DNA of 8,089 bases from Vitreoscilla sp. (GTDB lineage Bacteria > Pseudomonadota > Gammaproteobacteria > Burkholderiales > Burkholderiaceae), in the NCBI GenBank assembly GCA_014378125.1, contig JACMOG010001017.1, positions 1 to 8,089 of the forward strand, given 5' to 3'. The position numbers were made by a program, and so were the translations under genes. Shown in pieces: positions 1 to 6,241 of the stretch; position 1 is the first letter of the stretch, and each line of letters opens with the position of its first letter. Under the pieces are notes generated by a model. That model was not told the DNA's origin. It worked only from the letters and a program-made list of their open reading frames with translations, and made no database searches.

Positions 1-100
1 CCGCAAGATGGGGCACCTCACCGTGACCGCCGCCACGCCGGCGCTTGCGCGCGAACGCGCCAACGCGGCGGCCGCCGTGCTGGGGCTTCAAGGATTCTGA
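1..100 (+). CDS. purK: N5-carboxyaminoimidazole ribonucleotide synthase PurK, C-terminal fragment
   Basis: Only the last 32 codons are present; the reading frame begins at base 2 and stops with TGA at 98-100. The fragment opens with RKMGHLTV, the conserved C-terminal motif of PurK (ATP-grasp family), followed by an Ala-rich helix. PurK is a cytosolic enzyme of de novo purine synthesis that carboxylates aminoimidazole ribonucleotide using ATP and bicarbonate. Its stop codon shares one base with the ATG of sua5 (TGATG), which implies co-transcription and translational coupling. A purK-sua5 pairing is, from memory, usual in Burkholderiales. The call rests on a short motif plus context; the catalytic part lies outside the window. 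Confidence 0.85.
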   Translation, partial: RKMGHLTVTAATPALARERANAAAAVLGLQGF

Positions 101-1083
101 TGTCCATCGTTGACGGCACCGACCCGGCGGCACTGCAGCGCGCCGCGGCCGCCCTGGCCGCGGGCGAGCTGGTGGCGTTCCCCACCGAGACCGTCTACGG
201 GCTGGGCGCGCGCGCCGACGACGACGCGGCCGTCGCGAAGATCTTCGCGGCCAAGGGCCGGCCCGCCGACCATCCGCTGATCGTCCACGTGGGCCATGTC
301 GAAGGCGCGCGCGCCTTCGCCGCCGAATGGCCCGCGTCCGCCCAGAGACTGGCCGACGCGTTCTGGCCCGGGCCGCTCACGGTGATCGTGCCGCGGCGCT
401 CCGGCATGGGCACGGCCTCGGCCGCGGGGCAGACCAGCATCGGCCTGCGCTGTCCGTCGCACCCCGTGGCGCGCGAGCTGCTGGCCGCCGCCGCGGCGCT
501 GGGCGTGGCGGGCGTGTCGGGGCCCAGCGCCAACCGTTTCGGTCGCATCAGCCCCACCACGGCGGCGCACGTGTTCGAGGAGTTCGGAGACGCGATGACC
601 ATCGTCGACGGCGGCGAATGCGAGGCGGGCATCGAGTCGGCCATCGTCGACTGCAGCCGTGGCGCGCCGGCGCTGCTGCGTCCGGGCGTGCTCACGCGCG
701 AGCAGATCGAGGCCGCGCTGGGCCAGCCGCTGCGCGACCCCGGCCACGACGCGCCGCGCGCCTCGGGCACGCTGGAGGCGCACTACGCCCCGCGCGCCAA
801 GCTGCGCCTGATGCCGCCCGACCAGCTGCGCGCCGCGCTTCGCGTGCTCGCGAAATCCAGCGTTAACCCGGTGGCGGTATATTTCCGCACCGTCACGCCC
901 GATCGATCGGTCCGGGCGTATCGCGCGATGCCGGACAATCCGATCGCCGCGGCGCACGAACTTTTTTCCGCGCTGCGTGAACTCGACGCCACGGGGACCA
1001 CTCTGATCTGGGTCGAGACGCCTCCCGATGCTCCGGCATGGGACGGCGTCCGCGACCGCTTGCAGCGTGCGGCCGCTGCATAG
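100..1083 (+). CDS. sua5: L-threonylcarbamoyladenylate synthase (Sua5/YrdC/TsaC family)
   Basis: This 327-residue cytosolic enzyme condenses L-threonine, bicarbonate and ATP into threonylcarbamoyl-AMP, the donor for t6A at position 37 of ANN-decoding tRNAs. The N-terminal YrdC domain spans about residues 10-200. It shows FPTETVYGLGA (27-37), the KIFAAKGRPADHPL stretch (47-60), SIGLRCPSHP (113-122), VSGPSANRFGRISPT (139-153) and IVDGG...GIESAIVD (168-184). A linker with SGTLEAHYAPR (222-232) leads to a C-terminal Sua5 domain ending in IWVETPP (303-309). The length fits the two-domain Sua5 form rather than the short TsaC form of about 190 residues. The ATG overlaps the purK stop and has AAGGA at 90-94 as ribosome binding site. 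From about base 840 onward the codons are visibly less GC-biased than in the YrdC part, but the protein still reads as a normal Sua5 C-terminus. Confidence 0.95.
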   Translation: MSIVDGTDPAALQRAAAALAAGELVAFPTETVYGLGARADDDAAVAKIFAAKGRPADHPLIVHVGHVEGARAFAAEWPASAQRLADAFWPGPLTVIVPRRSGMGTASAAGQTSIGLRCPSHPVARELLAAAAALGVAGVSGPSANRFGRISPTTAAHVFEEFGDAMTIVDGGECEAGIESAIVDCSRGAPALLRPGVLTREQIEAALGQPLRDPGHDAPRASGTLEAHYAPRAKLRLMPPDQLRAALRVLAKSSVNPVAVYFRTVTPDRSVRAYRAMPDNPIAAAHELFSALRELDATGTTLIWVETPPDAPAWDGVRDRLQRAAAA

Positions 1084-1147
1084 AAATCCACTGAGGCCGG
1101 CATGCGATGCGTGCGCCGGACTCGAGCCGAATCCAAAGGGAGAGCGA

Positions 1148-2128
1148 ATGTTTTTTAGAGAACACCTGAGCCGCGTCGCCACGCGAGCGGCAGCAGGGCT
1201 GGTGGCCATCGGCGCCTTGGCCGCACTGGCGTCCTGCGGCGGCGGTACATATCAAGTCACATCCTTCGTGCCGGTGCGCCTGCTGAGCTTCGGCGACGAG
1301 AGCAGCCGCCTCGAGGGCGCGCAAGGCCTGAAGTACAGCATCAACGGCCTCACCGGCTCGCAGATCGACTGCCAGGTCTCCCCGATCTGGAACCAGGCGC
1401 TCGCCAACTCCTACGGACTGGTGTTCGCCAACTGCAACCCCAACGCCTCCAACAACATCAGCGCGCTCGACCTCACGACGGTGGGCGGCACGGTGGACGA
1501 CGTGGTCAACAAGGTCGCAGCATTCCAGGCCGGCGACACGTTCAACTACAACGACATCGTCACCATCTGGGTCGGCATGAACGACGTGCTCACCGAGTAC
1601 CAGGCCAACGGCAGCGGCGACCAGACCACGGTTCTGACCGACATCAAGCAGCAGGGCGCCACCCTGGCCGGCGTGGTCAACGCGATCGCCGCCGCCGGCG
1701 CGAAGGTAGTGCTGCTCACCATCCCCGACATGAGCTTGTCGCCCTATGGCTACGTCGAGGCGCAGCGAGGCGACTTCGATCGGGCGAAGCTGCTGTCCGA
1801 CATGAGCACGCAGTTCAACCTCGGCCTGCGCACCAACATCATCAACGACGGCAGCAAGATCGGGCTCGTGCTGGTGGACGACATCGTGCGCAACGCCACG
1901 CGCAGCCCGGGCTCGTATGGCCTGATCTCGCTGGACAACGAAACCTACGGCTGCCGCGACACGGCGCCGCTGCCCACGTGCACGCCGGACACCCTGCGCA
2001 ACGATCCGTCCACGGGCCAGGAGGCCACCGCGGCCTTCATGTGGGCCGACGCCACCCACCTGGGCTCGGTCATCCAGAACCAGATCGGCAGCCAGGCCGT
2101 CAGCCGCGCGCACTCCAACCCGTTCTGA
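1148..2128 (+). CDS. SGNH/GDSL-hydrolase-like lipoprotein with altered nucleophile motif
   Basis: This is a 326-residue exported protein. The ATG at 1148 was chosen because AGGGAG (1137-1142) lies 5 bp upstream and it starts a lipoprotein signal peptide: MFFREHLSRVATR, a hydrophobic stretch, then lipobox LASC with Cys30 as lipidation site. An in-frame ATG at 1028 lies inside sua5 and would bury the signal. The body is an SGNH fold: block I reads FGDESS (48-53), block III GMND (143-146), block V DATH (301-304). The position of the catalytic Ser (GDS) is Glu51, with Ser one residue later, and no clear block II glycine motif is seen. Four cysteines after Cys30 (75, 96, 269, 278) could form two disulfides. 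It resembles the next gene, for example in VTIWVGMNDV and LLTIPDMSLSP, so the two are diverged paralogues. If active it would hydrolyse esters at the envelope; it may instead be non-catalytic. The substrate is unknown. It lies 64 bp after sua5 with no clear promoter and ends at a strong terminator. Confidence 0.85.
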   Translation: MFFREHLSRVATRAAAGLVAIGALAALASCGGGTYQVTSFVPVRLLSFGDESSRLEGAQGLKYSINGLTGSQIDCQVSPIWNQALANSYGLVFANCNPNASNNISALDLTTVGGTVDDVVNKVAAFQAGDTFNYNDIVTIWVGMNDVLTEYQANGSGDQTTVLTDIKQQGATLAGVVNAIAAAGAKVVLLTIPDMSLSPYGYVEAQRGDFDRAKLLSDMSTQFNLGLRTNIINDGSKIGLVLVDDIVRNATRSPGSYGLISLDNETYGCRDTAPLPTCTPDTLRNDPSTGQEATAAFMWADATHLGSVIQNQIGSQAVSRAHSNPF

Positions 2129-2205
2129 CGACACGCTCCAAGCTCACGCGGCACTGCGCGAGCCTGCGGCCTGTCAATCGCCGAAGGTGCTGCACTGCAC
2201 CATGT

Positions 2206-2243
2206 GGCCCTCGCACGACGCTACCGTCGTCCGAGGGCCTTTT
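2206..2243 (+). terminator. Rho-independent terminator after the first SGNH lipoprotein gene
   Basis: GGCCCTCG (2206-2213) pairs with CGAGGGCC (2232-2239), and ACGACG (2215-2220) pairs with CGTCGT (2225-2230). That gives a 14-bp stem with one C-C mismatch and a 4-base CTAC loop, followed by TTTT (2240-2243). It lies 78 bp after the stop codon and separates the two SGNH genes into different transcription units. Confidence 0.85.
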
Positions 2244-2367
2244 CACGCGCGCCGACACGCGAATTCTCACTCGCCGCAGCGCTGCTTTGCCCAGTGGCCG
2301 CGTTGTTTTGGGCGGTGTCGACAGGGTTAATCCCCAAGGCTTCCGGACACCCGGGTGCGTATAGTTT

Positions 2368-2396
2368 TTAGCAAATCGAACGATCGTTCGATTAAT
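2368..2396 (+). promoter_or_regulatory. Candidate promoter with a palindromic operator in its spacer
   Basis: A perfect 20-bp palindrome occupies 2374-2393, with core CGAACGATCGTTCG. Directly before it is TTAGCA (2368-2373; 4 of 6 matches to the -35 consensus). ATTAAT (2391-2396; 4 of 6 matches to the -10 consensus) overlaps its right end, giving a spacer of exactly 17 bp. Transcription would start near 2403, about 24 bases before the ATG at 2427. Operators placed like this are typical of TetR-family repressors, which bind palindromes of this size and style. The palindrome is plain in the sequence; the promoter boxes are weak and the regulator family is inferred. No regulator gene is present in the window. 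Confidence 0.55.
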
Positions 2397-2426
2397 GTCT
2401 TTGACTCTTCGTTTGGCGAGGTGCAC

Positions 2427-3581
2427 ATGAAGAAATTCCACGTTCTGGCCACAGCCCTGGCGGCTGCGGCATTCCTGGCCGCTTGCGGTGGCAACGAGGC
2501 CGGCGACCAGCAGCCGCGCGTCGCCTTCACGCAGATGGTCAACTTCGGCGACAGCCTGAGCGACGTCGGTTCGTACGCCGTCGGTGCCGTCGCCCTGCAA
2601 GGCGGGGGCTACTTCTCGATCAACGGACAGGGTGCCACCGGGCTTGCCTACACGAACTGGACCGAGTTTCTTGCCGCCCAGTTGCAGCTCTCGCAGCCCT
2701 GCGCCGCCGAGACGGGCCTCGATACGATCCAGGCGATCGTCGGCATGCCGCCGGTCGCGCACACGTTCCACGACACGGGGGCGGCACCGTGCCTGAACTA
2801 TGCCCAGGGCGGCTCGCGGGTGACGGCAGCCGTCGGCCCCGGAAATGCGGCGCTGGTCACCCCTGGCGTACCCAGCACCTACAGCAATGCGCTGGGGGCG
2901 CTGACCGTTCCGGTTCACCAACAGATCCAGAACTACTTCGCCGACGTCTCTTCGTCGTTCTCTGCGAACGCGCTCGTCACGGTGTTCGCAGGCAACAACG
3001 ATGTGTTCATCAATGCCGCCACCGTGCAGGCCGAGATCGCCGCCGGCATGCCGCAGGCCCAGGCCGTCGGCGGCGCGGTGACCGCGATGAACGCCGCTGC
3101 CGACGAACTGGCGGCCGATATCAACGACAACATCCTGGGCAAGGGTGCGACGCACGTCGTCGTCATCAACCTGCCCGACATCAGCCTGACCCCCATGGGT
3201 GTGGCCGCCGGTGCCTCTGGCGCCCCGGGCCAGGCGCTGATCAAGCAGCTGGTGCAGTCGTTCAACGCCGAGCTGGCCACCAAGCTCACTCCGAGCTCGT
3301 CGCTGCTGTACATCGACTTCTTCACTGCGAGCCAGCAGGAATTCGGCAATCCGTCCCAATACGGACTGACCGACGTGGCCACGCCGGTCTGCACGACCAG
3401 CAGCTCACTCGTCTGCACGCAGTCGACGCTCATCCCGGCCGTCACCCCCGCTACCGCGGGCGCCGCCGCCACCGCAGCCAACAGCTACTTCTTCGCGGAC
3501 TCGGTTCATCCCACGCCGTATGGCTACAAGCTTATCGCCGAGCTGGTCGGCGAGAAGCTGGCCATCAAGGGCTGGCTGTAA
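2427..3581 (+). CDS. SGNH/GDSL hydrolase family lipoprotein (putative esterase/lipase)
   Basis: This is a 384-residue envelope lipoprotein. The start at 2427 is supported by GGCGAGG (2415-2421) upstream and by the signal peptide MKKFHVLATALAAAAFLAAC, with lipobox LAAC and Cys20. An in-frame ATG at 2355 would precede the promoter and signal peptide. All SGNH blocks are intact: FGDSLSDVG with Ser43, NYAQGGS with Gly128 (block II), AGNND with Asn191 (block III), and DSVHPTPYG with Asp358 and His361 (block V). It therefore looks like an active Ser hydrolase of the Lipase_GDSL type, similar to passenger domains of EstA-like esterases but without an autotransporter barrel. Cysteines 92, 122, 322 and 330 mirror the four-cysteine layout of the upstream paralogue. 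The natural substrate (lipid, acyl ester or polymer) cannot be read from the sequence. It has its own candidate operator-promoter and is 33 bp upstream of ompW, so the two are probably one operon. Confidence 0.93.
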   Translation: MKKFHVLATALAAAAFLAACGGNEAGDQQPRVAFTQMVNFGDSLSDVGSYAVGAVALQGGGYFSINGQGATGLAYTNWTEFLAAQLQLSQPCAAETGLDTIQAIVGMPPVAHTFHDTGAAPCLNYAQGGSRVTAAVGPGNAALVTPGVPSTYSNALGALTVPVHQQIQNYFADVSSSFSANALVTVFAGNNDVFINAATVQAEIAAGMPQAQAVGGAVTAMNAAADELAADINDNILGKGATHVVVINLPDISLTPMGVAAGASGAPGQALIKQLVQSFNAELATKLTPSSSLLYIDFFTASQQEFGNPSQYGLTDVATPVCTTSSSLVCTQSTLIPAVTPATAGAAATAANSYFFADSVHPTPYGYKLIAELVGEKLAIKGWL

Positions 3582-3614
3582 GCCGGCGGTCGAGACTCAC
3601 GCAAGGAAACATTC

Positions 3615-4289
3615 ATGAAGAAGCACTCCATTGCATCCGCTCTCGTCGCCACGGCCGCCCTGTGCGGCGTCGGCGCGGCGCAGGCCCAGGTCGCCGGCGA
3701 GATCCTCGTCAAGGTGGGCTGGAACAAGATCATGCCGAAGGTCAAGAGCGACGACCTCTCGGCGCCGTCGTTGCCGGGCTCCAAGATCGACATCAAGTCG
3801 GCCAGCGCGCTGTTCTTCACGGCCACGTACATGATCACGGACGACATCTCCGTCGAGGCGCTGGGCGGCCTGCCGTACAAGCACGACATCGTCGGCGCGG
3901 GCGCCGTGAGCGGCGTCGGCAAGATCGGCAGCATCCACCAGGTCTCGCCCACGTTGCTGCTGCAGTACCGCTTCATGGCGGCCGGCGCGCCGTTCCGGCC
4001 GTACGTCGGCGCGGGCCCCACGTTCGCCAAGTTCTACGGCACCAAGGGCTCGGCGGCGCTGACCGCGGTCACCAACCCGGGCGGCCCGCCCACCACCATC
4101 GGCGGCGACACCGAATGGGGCGGCACGCTGCAGCTGGGCGGCAACTACAAGATCGACAAGCACTGGTTCCTCGACGCGTCCATCCTCAAGACGTACATCA
4201 GCACCAAGGCCACGCTGTCCACCGGGCAGAGCACGTCGGCCAAGCTCGACCCGATCGCCATCAACGCATCGATCGGCTATACGTTCTGA
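3615..4289 (+). CDS. ompW: OmpW family outer membrane protein
   Basis: This 224-residue protein has a classic Sec signal peptide: MKKHS, a hydrophobic core, and cleavage after Ala-Gln-Ala (residues 22-24), leaving Gln25 first. The mature part of about 200 residues alternates as expected for a small beta-barrel. It carries OmpW hallmarks: GEILVKVGW near the N-terminus, a VSPTLLLQYRF strand (110-120), RPYVGAGPTF (128-137), a WGGTLQLGGNYKID stretch (168-181), and a C-terminal aromatic (GYTF) read by the BAM machinery. OmpW proteins are 8-stranded barrels thought to pass small hydrophobic compounds across the outer membrane. The ATG has AAGGA (3603-3607) 7 bp upstream. It follows the SGNH hydrolase gene by 33 bp and is followed by a terminator, so it is probably the last gene of a two-gene operon. 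Family assignment is firm; the transported compound is unknown. Confidence 0.92.
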   Translation: MKKHSIASALVATAALCGVGAAQAQVAGEILVKVGWNKIMPKVKSDDLSAPSLPGSKIDIKSASALFFTATYMITDDISVEALGGLPYKHDIVGAGAVSGVGKIGSIHQVSPTLLLQYRFMAAGAPFRPYVGAGPTFAKFYGTKGSAALTAVTNPGGPPTTIGGDTEWGGTLQLGGNYKIDKHWFLDASILKTYISTKATLSTGQSTSAKLDPIAINASIGYTF

Positions 4290-4308
4290 TCTGAGCGTCC
4301 TCGCTCCC

Positions 4309-4342
4309 AAAGCCCGCGCGCAGCGATGCCCGCGGGCTTTTT
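4309..4342 (+). terminator. Rho-independent terminator after ompW
   Basis: AAAGCCCGCG (4309-4318) pairs perfectly with CGCGGGCTTT (4331-4340) across a 12-base loop, and the T-run continues to 4342. It starts 19 bp after the ompW stop codon. Read on the minus strand the hairpin is followed by only three T, so it would be a weaker stop for dacB transcription. Confidence 0.88.
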
Positions 4343-4627
4343 CATGGGCGCGGGGCAGCTGTCCCGGTCGCTCCGGCCTGCGGCCTCCGCGACTTCGCTG
4401 GTGTCTCACATGCAGAATGTCGGAGATCGGCCATGTGCAGCTGGTCGCGAACGACAGGTTCGGGGAGCGCCATCCTGGCAAATTGCATGCAGCACCAAAC
4501 TGCGAATTTTCTTGACCGACCCCACCGTCTCCGCCCGCCAAGGCCGTGGTCCGAATTCCTCAACGCCGCGATTCACCGCCAGAATGCAAAGCGACGTCGC
4601 CACAGATCGGCGATGAACCCTGCCCAT
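4343..4627. other. Intergenic stretch between convergent ompW and dacB; no gene recognised
   Basis: These 285 bp lie between the ompW terminator and the dacB stop codon. Open frames occur on both strands (for example plus 4326-4616 and minus 4406-4627), but none has a good ribosome binding site, a recognisable motif or the strong codon bias of the neighbours. The stretch looks poorer in GC than its surroundings, for example around 4478-4512. An imperfect hairpin at 4480-4509 (AAATT/AATTT and GCAG/CTGC arms) precedes a short T-run. No insertion-sequence ends or direct repeats were seen. Confidence 0.5.
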
Positions 4628-6067
4628 TCAATGGGGATCGTGCGTCACCCAGACGATGGCCGCGTCGAGCGCCGGGCGGGCGGCGGCGGCGTTCGGGTCG
4701 TTGACGATGGCCACGAGGATGTAGCGCCGGCCGCTGTCGGACAGCACGTAGCCGGCCACCGCCACCACGTCGCGCATCGAGCCTGTCTTCAGGTGCGCGC
4801 GGCCCGCGGGCGCGGTGCTGTGGCGCAGCGTGCCGTCGACGCCGTTGATGGGCAACGAGCTCATCAGCTCGGGCATCGCGGGGCTGGCCCAGTCGGACTG
4901 CAGCAGGCGGCCCAGCGTGCGCGCGCTGATGCGCGTCTCGCGCGCCAGGCCCGAGCCGTTGACCACCACCACGCCGTCGGCGGCGGCGCCCAGGCGCTGG
5001 TGCAACCACTGCGCGAGCACCGTGCGGGCCTGGTCCTGGCGCACGTCGGCGGCGGGGGCCGGCAGCTCGGGATTGGCGTTCCCCGCCAGCGTCAGGAACA
5101 GCTGCCCGGCCCACGGGTTGTTGCTGAACTTGTTGATGTCGCGCACGACCTGCGCGAGCTGCGGCGACTCGAAGCTGAACGCGAGCGTCGCGCCCTCGGG
5201 CAGCGTGCCGTCGCGCGCCTGTCCCGACAGCTTGCCGCCCGCCTCGCGCCACATCGCGGCCACCAGGCGGCGCTCGTAGCTGGCGGGCTCGGGGTAGGCC
5301 AGTGGCCAGCTGCGTGGGCCGCAGGCCGCCGGGTAGCTGCCGGTGAAGTGCCACTTCGCCGGGCTGGCCGAATCCAGCTTCAATCCGCCGCGCCAGTCGC
5401 CGCAGCCGCCCTTGCCCAGAGGCACCGTGGCGTCGACGCGCAGGCCGGCCAGCGGCGGCTCCGAGCTCACGCGCGCCACCTTGGCCGCCGGGTCGGGCGT
5501 GAAGCCCAGCGTGACCGAGCGATAGTTCATCAGCAGCGCGTCGGGCAGCACGTTGTAGGGCTCGGACGGCGCGTTGTCGAACTCGGCGGCCGTGCGCGAG
5601 TCGGCCGCGAAGCCGCTGTGATCGAGCACGATGTCGCCGCGGATGTCGCGCACGCCCGAGTCGCGCAGCTGGCGCAACAGGAGCCACACGCGCTCCATCA
5701 CCAGGCTGGGATCGCCGGTGCCCACGATCACCACCGACCCCTGCAACACGCCGTTGCGCACGGGGCCGGTGAGGTAGACGCCCGTCTTCCAGGTATACGC
5801 CGGGCCCAGCGTGTCGAGCGCCGCGCTGGTGGTCACCAGCTTGAACACCGAGGCCGGGTTGACGCCGAAGTCGGGGTTCCAGCCCCACGACGGCGCGGCC
5901 GCGTCCACCGGCTGCACCCACAGCGCTAGCGCGCTGGCGGGCACCCGGGCCTTGTCGAGGGCGGCGGCGATGGCCGGCGGGAGCGTCCACGCGGGCACGG
6001 GGGCGGCGGACGACGTGCCGACGGCGAGCGAGGCGACGGCAAGGGCGAGGGCAGGGAGCCGGATCAT
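4628..6067 (-). CDS. dacB: D-alanyl-D-alanine carboxypeptidase/endopeptidase (penicillin-binding protein 4, DacB family)
   Basis: This 479-residue class C penicillin-binding protein is close in length to E. coli PBP4 (477). Such periplasmic enzymes trim the terminal D-Ala of peptidoglycan stem peptides and cut DD-cross-links. All three active-site motifs are visible: SVFK (Ser73-Lys76, the SxxK nucleophile motif), SNN (Ser315-Asn317, SxN) and KTG (427-429). The family motif NGSGLARETRIS (370-381) lies between the last two. The large insertion between SxxK and SxN typical of PBP4 is present, with VVIVGTGDPSL (112-122) and LDHSGF (148-153). The start at 6067 is set by the signal peptide MIRLPALALAVASLAVG with cleavage near Ala21-Ala22. 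Just upstream the mRNA is pyrimidine-rich and no Shine-Dalgarno sequence is seen, so initiation may be weak. The gene is divergent from tsaB and convergent with ompW, and appears monocistronic. Confidence 0.95.
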   Translation of the reverse strand: MIRLPALALAVASLAVGTSSAAPVPAWTLPPAIAAALDKARVPASALALWVQPVDAAAPSWGWNPDFGVNPASVFKLVTTSAALDTLGPAYTWKTGVYLTGPVRNGVLQGSVVIVGTGDPSLVMERVWLLLRQLRDSGVRDIRGDIVLDHSGFAADSRTAAEFDNAPSEPYNVLPDALLMNYRSVTLGFTPDPAAKVARVSSEPPLAGLRVDATVPLGKGGCGDWRGGLKLDSASPAKWHFTGSYPAACGPRSWPLAYPEPASYERRLVAAMWREAGGKLSGQARDGTLPEGATLAFSFESPQLAQVVRDINKFSNNPWAGQLFLTLAGNANPELPAPAADVRQDQARTVLAQWLHQRLGAAADGVVVVNGSGLARETRISARTLGRLLQSDWASPAMPELMSSLPINGVDGTLRHSTAPAGRAHLKTGSMRDVVAVAGYVLSDSGRRYILVAIVNDPNAAAARPALDAAIVWVTHDPH

Positions 6068-6241
6068 GGTGGGCGAGGGCGTGAGAGGAAATGGGCGAAG
6101 GCGCCGCCGGCGGCCGGCGCATCCGGGGCGCGACGATGATCGCACGGCTACACTCTTTCCCATGCGCCGGCTGAACCGCTTCCCCCTTCGCGACGTGACG
6201 TCGCATGCATCGCTCGCACCCGTCCGGGCGGGGCCGCACGC
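6068..6241. promoter_or_regulatory. Divergent control region between dacB and tsaB
   Basis: These 174 bp must hold the dacB promoter and probably that of the tsaB-rimI-UDG operon. On the plus strand TACACT (6149-6154) matches the -10 consensus at 4 of 6 positions, but no good -35 box sits 16-18 bp upstream. No convincing promoter was seen for dacB. A 15-bp interrupted palindrome (7-bp arms, 1-base centre) lies at 6190-6204, and a short open frame at 6162-6245 runs into the tsaB start. The function is certain only from gene orientation; individual elements are tentative. Confidence 0.45.

Noticed and set aside
1099..1122. Hairpin-like GCCGG/CCGG arms between sua5 and the first SGNH gene
   Set aside because: The arms are short, the match is imperfect and no T-run follows, so it is not supported as a terminator.
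88..1209. Long minus-strand frame opposite sua5
   Set aside because: Sua5 on the plus strand is complete and well conserved; the antisense translation is Arg- and Gly-rich with no family resemblance.
2321..2335. GGG...CCC inverted repeat around GGGTTAATCCCC
   Set aside because: Only three bases pair on each side and the centre is not symmetric; too weak to call an operator.
2360..2365. TATAGT as an alternative -10 box upstream of the second SGNH gene
   Set aside because: It matches the consensus well, but no acceptable -35 box lies 16-18 bp upstream. The TTAGCA/ATTAAT pair at 17 bp fits better, though TATAGT cannot be excluded.
893..3359. Two long minus-strand frames (893-2134 and 2100-3359) opposite the SGNH genes
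   Set aside because: Both are antisense to lipoproteins with clear signal peptides and SGNH blocks, and their composition is Arg/Val/Gly biased with no recognisable domain.
2483..4294. 603-codon plus-strand frame spanning the second SGNH gene and ompW
   Set aside because: It runs out of frame through two well-recognised genes, has Arg-rich composition and no motif; it is open only because of high GC.
4433..5929. Long open frame on the plus strand opposite dacB
   Set aside because: It is antisense to a protein with all PBP4 motifs intact. Its translation is rich in Arg, Ala, Gly and His without domain features, as expected for the shadow of a high-GC gene.
6103..6114. 12-bp palindrome GCCGCCGGCGGC upstream of dacB
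   Set aside because: It is made only of G and C in very GC-rich DNA, where such palindromes arise often by chance; no further support.
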